Below, piece by piece: positions 9,306 to 19,501 of a stretch of DNA of 50,186 nt. Origin of the DNA: an uncultured Bacillota bacterium (GTDB taxonomy: Bacteria > Bacillota_I > Bacilli_A > RF39 > UBA660); assembly GCA_900317975.1 (NCBI GenBank), contig ONIZ01000005.1, positions 1-50,186 on the forward strand, given 5' to 3'. The position numbers were made by a program, and so were the translations under genes. Within the stretch, counting starts at the first letter, position 1. Each line of letters opens with the position of its first letter. The notes under the pieces are model-generated. The model did no database searches, was not told the DNA's origin, and worked only from the letters and a program-made list of their open reading frames with translations.

Positions 9306-9773
9306 CTACCATCTATAATGTGCATAAGCCTTATTAGCTTCTGCCATACGATGAGTATCTTCACGTTTTTTAACAGTTGCACCAGTTCCATTTGATGCAT
9401 CGATTATTTCATTGGCTAAATTATCAGCCATACTTCTTCCATTTCTCTCACGAGAATATGTAGTTAACCATTTTAAAGCAAGTGCTTGTGCTCTAGCTGG
9501 TGTAACTTCAATTGGAACTTGATAGTTAGAACCACCAACACGACGAGACTTAACTTCTAATTGAGGTTTTATATTTTCTAAACAAGCATTGAACACTTCG
9601 ATAGGATCTTTACCTGTTTTTTCTTTTATTTGCTCAAAAGCATCATAAACAATAGTTTGAGCTGTTCCTTTTTTACCATCAATCATGATGATATTAATTA
9701 ATTTAGCTATAACTTTTGAATTATATATAGGATCAGCTAAAATTTCTCTTTTTGTTGCACGTCTTTTACGCAT
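9306..9773 (-). CDS. rpsG: 30S ribosomal protein S7
   Basis: This 155-residue primary 16S-binding protein of the 30S head has the canonical [20 protein letters not shown] start and the [11 protein letters not shown] and [10 protein letters not shown] motifs. The length matches the bacterial norm. It lies 37 bases after rpsL. The ribosome-binding site AAGGGAGGA precedes the ATG. S7 is the classical autoregulator of the str operon in E. coli; I see no equivalent structure here. Confidence 0.99.
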   Translation of the reverse strand: MRKRRATKREILADPIYNSKVIAKLINIIMIDGKKGTAQTIVYDAFEQIKEKTGKDPIEVFNACLENIKPQLEVKSRRVGGSNYQVPIEVTPARAQALALKWLTTYSRERNGRSMADNLANEIIDASNGTGATVKKREDTHRMAEANKAYAHYRW

Positions 9774-9810
9774 TTTTTAATCCTCCCTTCACTTATTATA
9801 AAATTAAAAA

Positions 9811-10224
9811 TTATTCTTTTGGTTTTTTAGTACCGTATTTACTACGACCTCTTTTACGATCATTAACTCCAGCAGTATCTAAAGTACCACGAATAATGTG
9901 ATATCTAACACCGATTAAGTCTTTTACACGACCACCACGAATTAATACAACGCTATGTTCTTGTAAATTATGACCAATACCTGGAATATAAGTATCTACT
10001 TCTCTACCATTAGAAAGACGAACACGAGCATACTTACGTAATGCAGAGTTTGGTTTCTTTGGAGTCTTAGTACCAACACGTGTACAAACACCACGCATTT
10101 GTGGAGAATTACCATCTATTTGTTTATTCTTAATAGAATTAAATCTATATCTAAGAATTGGACTTTTTGGTTTTCTTACTTTGTTTTTACGTTTATTGTG
10201 AACTAATTGGTTTATAGTAGGCAT
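9811..10224 (-). CDS. rpsL: 30S ribosomal protein S12
   Basis: This 137-residue decoding-centre protein starts at the ATG giving [15 protein letters not shown] lies seven bases upstream, and a start at 10248 would extend through it. The streptomycin-relevant [11 protein letters not shown] and RGGRVKD loops are present with both lysines. The residue after RVKDL, a near-universal proline (P104 in B. subtilis, about P90 in E. coli numbering), is isoleucine here (codon ATC at 9915-9913). It is the first gene of the str operon. The L7Ae-like gene that often precedes it in Bacilli is absent. Confidence 0.98.
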   Translation of the reverse strand: MPTINQLVHNKRKNKVRKPKSPILRYRFNSIKNKQIDGNSPQMRGVCTRVGTKTPKKPNSALRKYARVRLSNGREVDTYIPGIGHNLQEHSVVLIRGGRVKDLIGVRYHIIRGTLDTAGVNDRKRGRSKYGTKKPKE

Positions 10225-10320
10225 AAAATCAATCTCCTTTCTTAACACATACCCTAGTGTATCATTTTAACCTCTAAATAAAACTTCGTATAAATACAAA
10301 GTCATTTAATCAGCATTAAT

Positions 10321-10349
10321 AATATATCACTAGTGATAATTAAAGTCAA
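10321..10349 (-). promoter_or_regulatory. Promoter of the str operon (rpsL)
   Basis: The minus strand has TTGACT (10349-10344), a 17-base spacer and TATATT (10326-10321) followed by ATTAATGC, the same core as rRNA P2. A perfect 14-bp palindrome TATCACTAGTGATA (10325-10338) covers the spacer and touches the -10 box. The 5' leader is about 90 bases long. Confidence 0.85.
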
Positions 10350-10381
10350 TAAAAAACAATTAATTGTTAGTTATTTTTTAC

Positions 10382-10419
10382 AAAAATAAAAAAAGAATAA
10401 GAAGTTAGACTTCTTATTC
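10382..10419 (-). terminator. Terminator overlapping the end of rpoC
   Basis: A perfect 10-bp stem GAATAAGAAG/CTTCTTATTC (10419 to 10395) with a 5-base loop is followed by a T-rich tract. The rpoC stop codon TAA (10416-10414) lies inside the stem. Confidence 0.88.
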
Positions 10420-13400
10420 CATAAATTGATCTTCTAGTTTTTCTAAAGGTTCTTCATCAATAAACTGTTTCTTTAGTTCATAATCAACATCTTTATATGC
10501 TTTAGAACCAGTACCAGCAGGAATTAATTTACCTAAAATTACGTTTTCTTTTAATCCAGCTAAAGGATCAACTTTACCCTTAATAGCAGCATCTGTTAAT
10601 ACTCTAGTAGTTTCTTGGAATGATGCAGCTGATAAGAATGAATCAGTTCCTAAAGCAGCTTTAGTAATTCCTAATAATATTGGTTTACCAATAGCAGGTT
10701 TTTTACCATTAATAATAGCATCTCTATTACCAGCAGTAAATTGATTAAAGTTAACAACTGCTCCAGTAATAAATGAAGTATCTCCACCATCCATGATTCT
10801 AATCTTATTAATCATACGTTTAGCAATTACTTCAACATGTTTATCACTAATTTCAACACCTTGAGAACGATATGTATCTTGGATTTCTTTTAGTATATAT
10901 TGTTGTGTAGTAATAGGGTCAGTTACTGCAAGTAATTCTTTAGGACTAATTGCACCTTCAGTTAACTTATCACCAGGTTTAACCTTATCACCTTTCTCAA
11001 TACATAATTTAGCTCCATAATTAGTAACATGAACTTTAGTTTCAGCTTTATTTGTAACTGAAATATCATATTTACCACGTTCTTCTTTAATCTTAGAAAC
11101 AGTTCCTTCAATTTCAGCAATAGTAGCTTTACCTTTAGGATTACGTGCTTCGAATAACTCTTGAACACGAGGTAAACCTTGAGTAATATCTTCAACACCA
11201 GCAACTCCTCCAGAGTGGAAAGTTCTCATTGTTAACTGAGTACCCGGTTCACCGATAGATTGAGCAGCCATAACACCTACAGCTTCACCAATCTCAACTA
11301 AGTTACCTGTAGCTAAGTTTCTACCATAACATTTTTGGCAAATACCATTATCACAACTACAAGTTAATATAGATCTAATTTCAACTTCTTTTACTCCAGC
11401 TTTAACAATTTTATCAGCAAGAGAATCAGTAATCATTTCTAATCTATCAACAATAATTTCTTTTGTTTCAGGATTAATAACTTTTTTATTAGCATATCTA
11501 CCAACAATTCTATCTCTTAAACTTTCAATTACTGATCCAGTCTTTTCATTAATAAAGTCTTTAACAACAATACCTTGATCAGTACCACAATCTTCCTCAC
11601 GAATAATAATATCTTGAGAAACATCAACAAGTCTACGAGTTAAGTAACCAGAATCTGCAGTCTTAAGTGCTGTATCAGCAAGACCTTTTCTAGCAGCATG
11701 TGTAGATAAGAAGAAGTCAGATACACTCATTCCTTCAATAAAGTTTGAAAGAACTGGAATTTCAACGAAACTACCATTTGGCTTAGTCATAACTCCACGA
11801 ATACCTGCAACTTGTGAGAAGTTTGAAATATTACCACGAGCTTTAGAATTCATCATCAAGAAGATTGGATTATCTAATGAATTATTAGATATTTCTTTTA
11901 ATTCATCTTGAATCTTAGAAGTTGCTCCTAACCAACAATCTATTACTTTAGAATATCTTTCTTCATCAGTAATAAGACCACGTTTATATTGTTTATTAAT
12001 CTTATCAACAACTTTTTGAGTTTCTTCAATTACAGCATCTTTAGTTTTACTAGTAACAACATCAAACATACTAACAGTTAAACCTGAAATTGTAGAATAT
12101 TTAAATCCTAAATCTTTAAGATTATCTAACATTATAGATGTTTCTGTAGTTTTATAACGTTTAAATACTTGAGCAATTACCTTTTCTAAAGTGCTCTTAT
12201 TAAATGCAGAAACTAAAGGCATCTTCTTAATTTCTTCAGGAATATTAGATCCCATAGGTAAGAAGAATTTATTTGGAGTAATTCCACTAATATTATCACT
12301 AGAAGGTTCATTAATATAAGTAAATGAATCAGGTAATATCTCATTAAATTTAATCTTACCAACAGTAGTAACTAAATATTTATCCTTTTGATTGCTTGTA
12401 AATAATTTATGTCTAAAGCTATTTACAGGAATAGCAATTCTACTATGTAGAGAAATTTCTTTTCTTTCATAAGCCATTAAAGCTTCATCAGCATTTTTGA
12501 ATACTCTACCTTCTCCTAAAGCACCTTCTTTTTCCATAGTTATGTAATAATTACCAATAACTATATCTTGTCCTGGAGTAACGATAGGGTCTCCACTCTT
12601 TGGATGAAGAATATTGTTAGAACCTAGCATTAATAATCTAGCTTCTGCTTGAGCTTCTTCACTAAGTGGAATATGAACAGCCATTTGGTCACCATCAAAG
12701 TCAGCATTAAATGCAGCACATACTAATGGATGTAAACGAATAGCTTTACCACCAATTAGAACAGGTTCAAATGCTTGAATACCTAATCTATGTAATGTAG
12801 GTGCACGGTTTAATAGAACTGGATGTTCTTTAATAGCTTCATCAACAATATCCCAAACAGCAGGATCTTGAGTATCAATCATCTTCTTAGCTGCTTTAAT
12901 ATTATGAGCTAATTCTTTTTCAACTAAACCATGAATAACATGAGGTTTAAATAACTCAAGTGCCATCTCTTTAGGAATTCCACATTGATACATTTTAAGT
13001 GAAGGTCCAATTACGATAACTGAACGTCCAGAATAATCAACACGTTTTCCTAATAAGTTCTGTCTAAAGCGTCCTTGCTTTCCTTTTAACATACTAGAAA
13101 GTGACTTAAGAGGACGATTTCCGGCACCAGTAACGTTTCTACCACGACGACCATTATCGAATAATGCATCAACAGCTTCTTGTAACATACGTTTTTCATT
13201 TTGAATAATGATACCAGGAGCTCCTAAATCAATTAATCTTTTTAAACGATTATTTCTATTAATAACTCTTCTATATAAATCATTTAAATCACTTGTAGCA
13301 AATCTACCACCATCTAATTGAATCATTGGTCTTAATTCAGGTGGAATTACAGGAATACAATCAAGAATCATCCATTCAGGTTTTTGATTAGATGAATAGA

Positions 13401-14046
13401 AAGCATCTAATACATCTAATCTCTTTAATAATCTAACTCTCTTTTGTCCTGTAGCATCTTTTAATTCTTCAGTTAATTCATCGATTTCTTTCTTTAAATC
13501 AACTTTCTTTAATAATTCTTTTATAGCTTCAGCACCCATTCCTACTTTGAATGATGTACCATATTTTTCATAATAAGCTCTATATTCTCTTTCACTTAAT
13601 GTTTGTTTATTTTCTAAAGGAGTATTTCCTTTATCAATAACAACATAACTAACAAAGTATAAAACTTCTTCTAAATCTCTAGGGCTCATATCAAGAACTA
13701 ATCCCATACGAGAAGGAACACCTTTAAAGAACCAAATATGAGATACAGGTGTAGCAAGTTCAATATGACCCATTCTTTCACGTCTAACAGAAGAACTAGT
13801 AACTTCAACCCCACATCTGTCACATACTATATTTTTATAACGAACTCTCTTGTATTTACCACAAGCACATTCGTAGTCTTTAGTAGGTCCAAATATCTTT
13901 TCACAGAAAAGTCCATCTCTTTCAGGTCTTAAAGTACGATAATTAATAGTTTCAGGTTTAGTAACTTCACCATAAGACCATTCACGAATTTTATCAGGAG
14001 ATGCTATACCAATTTTTAAAGCACTTATTTTGTTAATATCTATCAT
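10414..14046 (-). CDS. rpoC: DNA-directed RNA polymerase subunit beta'
   Basis: This 1210-residue catalytic subunit has the N-terminal zinc site C60, C62, C75, C78, the active-site loop NADFDGDQM (447-455) with the three Mg-binding aspartates, and a second cysteine cluster [11 protein letters not shown] (about 890-905). The length is usual for Bacilli. Its ATG overlaps the rpoB stop by one base (TAATG), with AAGGAG upstream, so the two subunits are translationally coupled. Its stop codon lies inside a terminator hairpin. Confidence 0.99.
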   Translation of the reverse strand: MIDINKISALKIGIASPDKIREWSYGEVTKPETINYRTLRPERDGLFCEKIFGPTKDYECACGKYKRVRYKNIVCDRCGVEVTSSSVRRERMGHIELATPVSHIWFFKGVPSRMGLVLDMSPRDLEEVLYFVSYVVIDKGNTPLENKQTLSEREYRAYYEKYGTSFKVGMGAEAIKELLKKVDLKKEIDELTEELKDATGQKRVRLLKRLDVLDAFYSSNQKPEWMILDCIPVIPPELRPMIQLDGGRFATSDLNDLYRRVINRNNRLKRLIDLGAPGIIIQNEKRMLQEAVDALFDNGRRGRNVTGAGNRPLKSLSSMLKGKQGRFRQNLLGKRVDYSGRSVIVIGPSLKMYQCGIPKEMALELFKPHVIHGLVEKELAHNIKAAKKMIDTQDPAVWDIVDEAIKEHPVLLNRAPTLHRLGIQAFEPVLIGGKAIRLHPLVCAAFNADFDGDQMAVHIPLSEEAQAEARLLMLGSNNILHPKSGDPIVTPGQDIVIGNYYITMEKEGALGEGRVFKNADEALMAYERKEISLHSRIAIPVNSFRHKLFTSNQKDKYLVTTVGKIKFNEILPDSFTYINEPSSDNISGITPNKFFLPMGSNIPEEIKKMPLVSAFNKSTLEKVIAQVFKRYKTTETSIMLDNLKDLGFKYSTISGLTVSMFDVVTSKTKDAVIEETQKVVDKINKQYKRGLITDEERYSKVIDCWLGATSKIQDELKEISNNSLDNPIFLMMNSKARGNISNFSQVAGIRGVMTKPNGSFVEIPVLSNFIEGMSVSDFFLSTHAARKGLADTALKTADSGYLTRRLVDVSQDIIIREEDCGTDQGIVVKDFINEKTGSVIESLRDRIVGRYANKKVINPETKEIIVDRLEMITDSLADKIVKAGVKEVEIRSILTCSCDNGICQKCYGRNLATGNLVEIGEAVGVMAAQSIGEPGTQLTMRTFHSGGVAGVEDITQGLPRVQELFEARNPKGKATIAEIEGTVSKIKEERGKYDISVTNKAETKVHVTNYGAKLCIEKGDKVKPGDKLTEGAISPKELLAVTDPITTQQYILKEIQDTYRSQGVEISDKHVEVIAKRMINKIRIMDGGDTSFITGAVVNFNQFTAGNRDAIINGKKPAIGKPILLGITKAALGTDSFLSAASFQETTRVLTDAAIKGKVDPLAGLKENVILGKLIPAGTGSKAYKDVDYELKKQFIDEEPLEKLEDQFME

Positions 14047-17000
14047 TAAAAATCAGCTCCTTCCTCTTCTGCAGAAATCAATTCGAGATCATCCTCATTT
14101 GGCATATCTTCTTCATATTCTTCTTCATCTTCATTATTATCATCAAAATATTCAGCTTCAACTACTTCATTAGTTTTATTTTCTTTTTCTTTAATCATAT
14201 TATCAGCAGATTTTTCTACATCTGATAATGAAGTGTCATAATCTTCAGTATCTTCTTCAATTTCTTTCAAATCATGATTTTCACCATTTTCATCAATAAT
14301 TGAAATATCTAATCCTAAAGCTTGGAATTCTTTCATCATAACTCTAAATGATTCCGGAACACCAGCTCTATTTATTTCTCTACCTTTAATAATATCTTCA
14401 TAAATCTTAACACGTCCAACAACGTCATCAGACTTAACTGTTAACATTTCTTGTAATGTATGAGCTGCACCATATGCATATAATGCCCAAACTTCCATTT
14501 CTCCAAATCTTTGTCCACCAAGTTGTGCCTTACCACCTAAAGGTTGTTGAGTAACTAAAGAGTATGGTCCAGTTGAACGAGCATGTAATTTATCATCAAC
14601 CATATGATGTAGTTTGATCATATACATAACACCAACAGAAATTCTATTATCAAAAGCTTCACCAGTACGACCATCATATAATACAGTCTTACCATCTTCA
14701 TCCATCTTAGCTTCCTTCATAATAGCTTTGATGTCTTCTGTTTTAGCTCCATCAAATACTGGAGTTGCTATATGAACACCTAATTTCTTAGCTGCCATAC
14801 CCATATGCATCTCTAATACTTGTCCGAAATTCATACGAGAAGGAACACCTTGTGGATTTAACATAATATCAATAGGAGTACCATCAGCAGTAAATGGCAT
14901 ATCTTCTTGAGGAAGAATAAGTGAAATAACACCCTTGTTACCATGACGTCCTGACATTTTATCTCCAACTTGAATTTTTCTCTTTTGAATAACATATACT
15001 CTAATTATTTTATTTACTCCAGCAGGTAATTCATCATTATCTTTTCTAGAATAAATTTTAATATCATGAACAATACCATCTCCACCATGAGGTACACGAA
15101 GTGAAGTATCTCTAACTTCTCTTGTTTTCTCACCGAAAATAGCATGTAATAATTTTTCTTCTGAAGTTAATTCAGCCATTCCCTTAGGAGTAACCTTACC
15201 AACAAGTATATCTCCTTCTCTAACTTCAGTACCAATAGTAACAATACCATTAGCATCTAAATTACGACGAGCTTCTTCACTAACGTTAGGAATATCTCTA
15301 GTAATTTCTTCATCCCCTAATTTAGTTTGACGACATTGCATTTCATAATCTTCTAAATGTAATGAAGTAAATTTATCATCTTTAACTAAATTTTCATTTA
15401 AAATAACAGCATCTTCATAGTTATAACCTTGGAAAGTCATGAAAGCAACTGTCATATTCTTACCTAATGCTAATTCTCCTTTATCAGTAGAGTTACCATC
15501 AGCAAGAATAGTTACATCTTTCTTAACTTTATCTCCAACTTGAACTATAGGTTTATGATGGAAACAAATACTTGAGTTAGCTAATTCGAAATTAGATAAT
15601 CTGTATTCAACATCTTCTCCATCTTTAGTAGTAACAACTACTTTTCTACCATCAACATATTTAACTACACCATCTTGTTTAGCTATAACTTCAACACCAG
15701 AGTCTTTTGCAGCAATATATTCAACACCAGTTCCAATAAATGGAGCTTCAGTTCTGATAAGTGGCATAGCTTGTCTTTGCATGTTAGCACCCATCAACGC
15801 ACGGTGAGCATCATCATGTTCTAAGAAAGGTATACAACTTGTTGTAATAGAAACAACTTGTTGTGGACTAACATCTATATAATCAACATTTTCAGGTTTT
15901 GATAAAACATTTTCTCCTCTATATCTAGAGTTAACGAATTCATCAATAATTTCATTTTCTTCATTAGTATTAATAGAAGATTGAGAAATAATATAATTTT
16001 CTTCTTCATCAGCAGTCATATATTTAACTTCATCAGTAATCTTACCATTAACAACTTTTCTATATGGACTCATGATAAATCCATATTCATTAACTTTTGC
16101 ATAACTAGCAAGTGTAGTAATAAGTCCGATATTAGGTCCTTCTGGAGATTCAATAGGACAAATTCTACCATAGTGAGAAACATTAACATCACGTACTTCT
16201 ACTCCAGTTCTCTCACGAGATAGTCCACCAGGTCCTAAAGCAGAAAGTCTACGTTTATTAGTTAACTCTGCAATTGGGTTAGTTTGATCCATGAATTGTG
16301 ATAATTGTGATGAACCAAAGAATTCTTTCATAGCAGCAGTTACAGGTCTAATATTAATTAATGTTTTAGGAGTAACTTCATCCATTTCTTGAGTAGTCAT
16401 TCTTTCACGAATAACTCTTTCCATTCTAGCAACACCAATTCTAAATTGATTTTGTAGTAATTCTCCTACTTGTCTAATTCTACGATTACCTAAATGGTCA
16501 ATTTCATCAAAGTTACCTACACCATGTAGTAAGTTTAAATAATATGATGTAGCAGCATAAACATCACTAATAGTTAATCTCTTAACATCTATAGATTGAT
16601 CGTTACCTATAACTATTAATTTATTCTTCTTATCATTAGGATCAATAATTTTAACCTCTTGAACTTTATCATAATCATCTAATTCAAGATTAGCTTTTAC
16701 TTGTTTTAATCCATATCCATCAGCAAATAATTCAGCTAAATCATCTAAAATAGTTTTATCTATTTTAGTACCCTTAGCATATTTAACTTCACCATTCACT
16801 TTAATATCTTCTGCTAAAGTTTGATCTAATAATCTATCAACTATATTTAATTTCTTATTATATTTATATCTACCAACTTTAGCTAAATCATATCTAAATT
16901 CATCAAAGAAATGAGTAATAATTTGGTTTTTAGATGAATCTAAAGTAGCTGGTTCTCCAGGTCTTAGCTTTTCATATATTTCAATTAAAGCTTCATCAGT

Positions 17001-17684
17001 ATTTTTAGTACTATCTTTTTCAATAGTATTCTTAATATATTCATCATCACCAAATAAATCTAATATATCTTGATCGCTAGAAAGTCCAAATGCACGTAAA
17101 AGAGTTGTTAGAGGAACTTTTCTAGTTCTATCAATTCTAACATAAACAACATCTCTTGCATCAGTTTCATATTCTAACCATGTACCACGAGTAGGAATAA
17201 TTTGAGAAGTAATTAATTCTCTACCATTTTTATCAATCTCTCTATTGTAATATACAGAAGGAGATCTAACTAATTGTGATACAATTACACGTTCAGCACC
17301 ATTAATAATAAATGTAGCACTATCAGTCATTATAGGCATATCACCTAAAAATATTTCCTGTTCTTTAACTTCACCTGATTCACGATTAAATAGTCTTACA
17401 TTAACTCTTAATGGAGCAGCATATGTAGTTTCTCTATCTTTACTTTCTTTAATAGAGTATTTTGGTTCATCAAAATGATAATCACCAAATTCTAATGATA
17501 AAGTACCACTAAAATTTTCTACAGGGAATAAATCTTCAAATACTCCTTTTATACCTTCATGAATAAACCAATTATAACTTTTCTTTTGAATTTCTAATAA
17601 GTCTTTTAATTCATAAGTATTTCTAATACTAGAATAATTTCTTCTTTTTCTAAAATCACCATATTTAACAACTTTATATGACAC
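14046..17684 (-). CDS. rpoB: DNA-directed RNA polymerase subunit beta
   Basis: This 1212-residue subunit has all conserved beta blocks, including the rifampicin pocket [31 protein letters not shown] and the C-terminal clamp region. Residue 476, equivalent to H526 of E. coli, is Asn (codon at 16259-16257). The last 75 residues or so form a strongly acidic tail rich in Asp/Glu. The start is GTG, overlapping the stop of the upstream methyltransferase by one base (TAGTG), with GGGGTGA as ribosome-binding site. It is transcribed from the promoter at 18367-18395 and through a leader hairpin. Confidence 0.99.
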   Translation of the reverse strand: MSYKVVKYGDFRKRRNYSSIRNTYELKDLLEIQKKSYNWFIHEGIKGVFEDLFPVENFSGTLSLEFGDYHFDEPKYSIKESKDRETTYAAPLRVNVRLFNRESGEVKEQEIFLGDMPIMTDSATFIINGAERVIVSQLVRSPSVYYNREIDKNGRELITSQIIPTRGTWLEYETDARDVVYVRIDRTRKVPLTTLLRAFGLSSDQDILDLFGDDEYIKNTIEKDSTKNTDEALIEIYEKLRPGEPATLDSSKNQIITHFFDEFRYDLAKVGRYKYNKKLNIVDRLLDQTLAEDIKVNGEVKYAKGTKIDKTILDDLAELFADGYGLKQVKANLELDDYDKVQEVKIIDPNDKKNKLIVIGNDQSIDVKRLTISDVYAATSYYLNLLHGVGNFDEIDHLGNRRIRQVGELLQNQFRIGVARMERVIRERMTTQEMDEVTPKTLINIRPVTAAMKEFFGSSQLSQFMDQTNPIAELTNKRRLSALGPGGLSRERTGVEVRDVNVSHYGRICPIESPEGPNIGLITTLASYAKVNEYGFIMSPYRKVVNGKITDEVKYMTADEEENYIISQSSINTNEENEIIDEFVNSRYRGENVLSKPENVDYIDVSPQQVVSITTSCIPFLEHDDAHRALMGANMQRQAMPLIRTEAPFIGTGVEYIAAKDSGVEVIAKQDGVVKYVDGRKVVVTTKDGEDVEYRLSNFELANSSICFHHKPIVQVGDKVKKDVTILADGNSTDKGELALGKNMTVAFMTFQGYNYEDAVILNENLVKDDKFTSLHLEDYEMQCRQTKLGDEEITRDIPNVSEEARRNLDANGIVTIGTEVREGDILVGKVTPKGMAELTSEEKLLHAIFGEKTREVRDTSLRVPHGGDGIVHDIKIYSRKDNDELPAGVNKIIRVYVIQKRKIQVGDKMSGRHGNKGVISLILPQEDMPFTADGTPIDIMLNPQGVPSRMNFGQVLEMHMGMAAKKLGVHIATPVFDGAKTEDIKAIMKEAKMDEDGKTVLYDGRTGEAFDNRISVGVMYMIKLHHMVDDKLHARSTGPYSLVTQQPLGGKAQLGGQRFGEMEVWALYAYGAAHTLQEMLTVKSDDVVGRVKIYEDIIKGREINRAGVPESFRVMMKEFQALGLDISIIDENGENHDLKEIEEDTEDYDTSLSDVEKSADNMIKEKENKTNEVVEAEYFDDNNEDEEEYEEDMPNEDDLELISAEEEGADF

Positions 17685-18289
17685 TAAAATTTCACCCCAC
17701 TAACTTTCTTTGAACACTTAATAATATAGTATCCTTTTTTCTTCTCAATAATTTCAAGATTATACTCCTTTTCTAAATCACTCATCATAGATTTAGCTCC
17801 TTGTTGTTTTCTAATGACAAAGTAAAGATTACCATCATCAGTTAGATATTCTTTAGCATTAAACAACATATCATATATTACTTTCTTACCAGCTCTAATA
17901 GGCGGATTAGTAACAATTGAAGTATATTTAGTATTAATATTTTCATAAACATTACTTTCAAAAACATTAATATTTTGACATTTATTTGCTGCAACATTCA
18001 TCTCAGTTAAATGAAGTGCTCTCAAATTAACATCTACCATATCAACATTTGCTCCAGTAAGTTTATTAAGTACTATACCAATAACTCCATATCCACATCC
18101 CAAATCAAGAATTTTGCCTCCAACTTCCTCAAGGGGGATGAAATCAAGAAGAAGTCTACTGCCAAAATCCACACCGTTCTTAGAAAAAACGCCATTATCA
18201 CTGTTAAAAGTAAATTTTTTGCCTCTTATAAAACAATCAATTTTGGTTATATTACTAGGTAAATTTTCATTATTAAAATATTGTCCCAT
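17684..18289 (-). CDS. RsmC-like class I SAM-dependent methyltransferase (YbxB type)
   Basis: This 201-residue protein has a Rossmann SAM site [13 protein letters not shown] (about 60-72) and the NPPIR motif ([10 protein letters not shown]) of the RsmC/RlmG guanine-N2 methyltransferases that modify ribosomal RNA. It sits between rplL and rpoB as YbxB does in B. subtilis. The exact rRNA target is unknown. It is the first gene behind the rpoBC promoter; its ribosome-binding site AAGGGGG is partly inside a hairpin, so it could be the control point for the operon. The stop codon overlaps the rpoB start. Confidence 0.88.
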   Translation of the reverse strand: MGQYFNNENLPSNITKIDCFIRGKKFTFNSDNGVFSKNGVDFGSRLLLDFIPLEEVGGKILDLGCGYGVIGIVLNKLTGANVDMVDVNLRALHLTEMNVAANKCQNINVFESNVYENINTKYTSIVTNPPIRAGKKVIYDMLFNAKEYLTDDGNLYFVIRKQQGAKSMMSDLEKEYNLEIIEKKKGYYIIKCSKKVSGVKF

Positions 18290-18296
18290 TTAACCC

Positions 18297-18321
18297 CCTT
18301 CTTTTTGAGAAAAAAAGAAGG
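18297..18321 (-). promoter_or_regulatory. Hairpin sequestering the ribosome-binding site of the rpoBC operon
   Basis: The stem CCTTCTTTTT (18321-18312) with AAAAAGAAGG (18306-18297) has 10 bp and a 5-base loop. Its 3' arm contains the AAGG of the first gene's ribosome-binding site. Its 5' arm is the U-tract of the preceding terminator-like hairpin; the two hairpins share two bases. Confidence 0.55.
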
Positions 18322-18353
18322 AGAAAACTATAATTTAATAACTAGTTTTCTCC
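18308..18353 (-). terminator. Leader attenuator-like terminator of the rpoBC operon
   Basis: On the minus strand GGAGAAAACTA (18353-18343) pairs perfectly over 11 bp with TAGTTTTCTCC (18330-18320) and is followed by TTCTTTTTTTCTC. It lies between the promoter and the first gene, so it can stop transcription before methyltransferase-rpoB-rpoC. Confidence 0.75.
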
Positions 18354-18366
18354 CTTTCGAAATTGT

Positions 18367-18395
18367 ATAGTACACCATATAAAATAAATTGTCAA
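18367..18395 (-). promoter_or_regulatory. Promoter of the methyltransferase-rpoB-rpoC operon
   Basis: Consensus -35 TTGACA (18395-18390) and -10 TACTAT (18372-18367) are 17 bases apart on the minus strand. It follows the rplL terminator, so rpoBC has its own promoter separate from rplJL. Confidence 0.82.
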
Positions 18396-18427
18396 TTGAT
18401 TTTTTAAAATTTTACAAAAATTTTATA

Positions 18428-18455
18428 TAAAAAAAGAAGTTAATTACTTAACTTC
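18428..18455 (-). terminator. Terminator overlapping the end of rplL
   Basis: The stem GAAGTTAA/TTAACTTC (18455 to 18436) has the rplL stop codon TAA in its 4-base loop and is followed by seven or more T. It separates rplJL from rpoBC. Confidence 0.88.
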
Positions 18456-18818
18456 TACTGTAGCTCCAGCTTCTTCAAGCTTAGCTTTGATTTCATCAGC
18501 TTCAGCAGCAGGAATATTTTCCTTAACTACTCCTTTGTTATCAACGATATCTTTAGATTCTTTTAATCCTAATCCAGTAATATCTTTAACAACTTTAATT
18601 ACTTGAACTTTAGCAGCTCCACCATCAGCGATAGAAACTGTTACTGTACTAGGTGCAGCATCTCCAGCTCCAGCAGCTCCAGCAGCAGGTGCAGCAACTG
18701 CAACAGCACTAGGATCAACTCCAAATTCTTCTTTCATAGCATCTACTAATTCTTTAATTTCAAGTAAATTCATTTCTTTTAAACTATTGATAAAATCTTC
18801 TTTATTTAATTTAGCCAT
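18444..18818 (-). CDS. rplL: 50S ribosomal protein L7/L12
   Basis: This 124-residue stalk protein has an N-terminal dimerisation helix pair, an Ala/Gly-rich hinge (about 40-56) and the conserved C-terminal factor-binding domain (KVQVIKVVKDITGLGLKESKDIVD). It recruits EF-Tu and EF-G, both encoded nearby. It lies 26 bases after rplJ. The stop codon lies in the terminator loop. Confidence 0.99.
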   Translation of the reverse strand: MAKLNKEDFINSLKEMNLLEIKELVDAMKEEFGVDPSAVAVAAPAAGAAGAGDAAPSTVTVSIADGGAAKVQVIKVVKDITGLGLKESKDIVDNKGVVKENIPAAEADEIKAKLEEAGATVEVK

Positions 18819-18844
18819 TTTATATTTCCTCCTTATTTATAAAA

Positions 18845-19339
18845 TTAATTTTCTTCTTTTTGTTGACTATATAAATCTAAACAAATAGATAAGTCTTTGA
18901 CTATACCAATCATACCACCAGCTAACATAGTTAGTAATCCATCTCTTGATGGTAATGTAGCATACTCATTTAATGCAGCACTATCAGCCAATTCTCCATC
19001 TACTAATCCAACCTTCATAACTAGAGAAGGATGATCTTTAGCAAATGTAGATAAAACTTTAATAGGCGCAATTTGATCTTCACTAAATGCTAAGGCACTT
19101 GGACCTGTTAATTGTTCAGAAAAATCAATTTCCATATCATTGAAAGCTCTATTCATTAAAGTATTCTTATATACTTTAAAATCAGCCCCAGCTTCTCTTA
19201 ACTTAGTTCTAAGATCTTTAATATCAGCATCAGTTACACCATGATAATCGAATAAAACTACAGATTTAGATGAATTAACTCTATCTTTTATTTCATCGAT
19301 AATCATTTGTTTCTGTTCTAATATTTTAGAATTTGCCAT
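18845..19339 (-). CDS. rplJ: 50S ribosomal protein L10
   Basis: This 164-residue protein anchors the L7/L12 stalk to 23S rRNA. The N-terminal domain contains VVLFDYHGVTDADIKDLRTKLREAG and FKVYKNTLMNRA; the C-terminal helix binds L12 dimers. AAGGAGGTG precedes the ATG. It is preceded by a 150-base leader with the L10-type attenuator, through which the L10-L12 complex is known to repress its own operon in Bacillota. Confidence 0.98.
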   Translation of the reverse strand: MANSKILEQKQMIIDEIKDRVNSSKSVVLFDYHGVTDADIKDLRTKLREAGADFKVYKNTLMNRAFNDMEIDFSEQLTGPSALAFSEDQIAPIKVLSTFAKDHPSLVMKVGLVDGELADSAALNEYATLPSRDGLLTMLAGGMIGIVKDLSICLDLYSQQKEEN

Positions 19340-19363
19340 AAAACACCTCCTTCTATGAATACC

Positions 19364-19470
19364 AAAAAAGTCCTCGAATTACCGAGGACTTTAAATACAA
19401 TAACGTATATTTGTTAAAGTTCCTCGGTAGGATTTAAAAACCTACTGTCTATGGCACTCATAAACTTCAA
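19364..19470 (-). promoter_or_regulatory. Ribosomal protein L10 leader with terminator/antiterminator
   Basis: The transcript contains a hairpin GTAGG/CCTAC, then CCGAGGAACTTTA (19427-19415), which can pair with TAAAGTCCTCGG (19393-19382). The same 3' segment can instead form the terminator AAGTCCTCG/CGAGGACTT (19391-19368) followed by T6. The two structures are mutually exclusive. Position before rplJ and the CAGTAGG/CCTACCGAGG block match the known L10 leader family. Confidence 0.88.
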
Positions 19471-19472
19471 TT

Positions 19473-19501
19473 ATTATAACTTAATAATTATTATTTGTCA
19501 A
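19473..19501 (-). promoter_or_regulatory. Consensus promoter of rplJL, overlapping the rplA 3' end
   Basis: A perfect TTGACA (19501-19496), 17-base spacer and perfect TATAAT (19478-19473) lie on the minus strand. The -35 box lies within the last codons and stop region of rplA. It is the only fully consensus promoter I found in the window. Confidence 0.88.

Noticed and set aside
13738..13932. Short plus-strand open frames opposite rpoC, rpoB, fusA, tuf, ftsH and others
   Set aside because: They lie antisense to strongly conserved genes, have no ribosome-binding sites and encode compositions expected from the reverse of AT-rich coding sequence.
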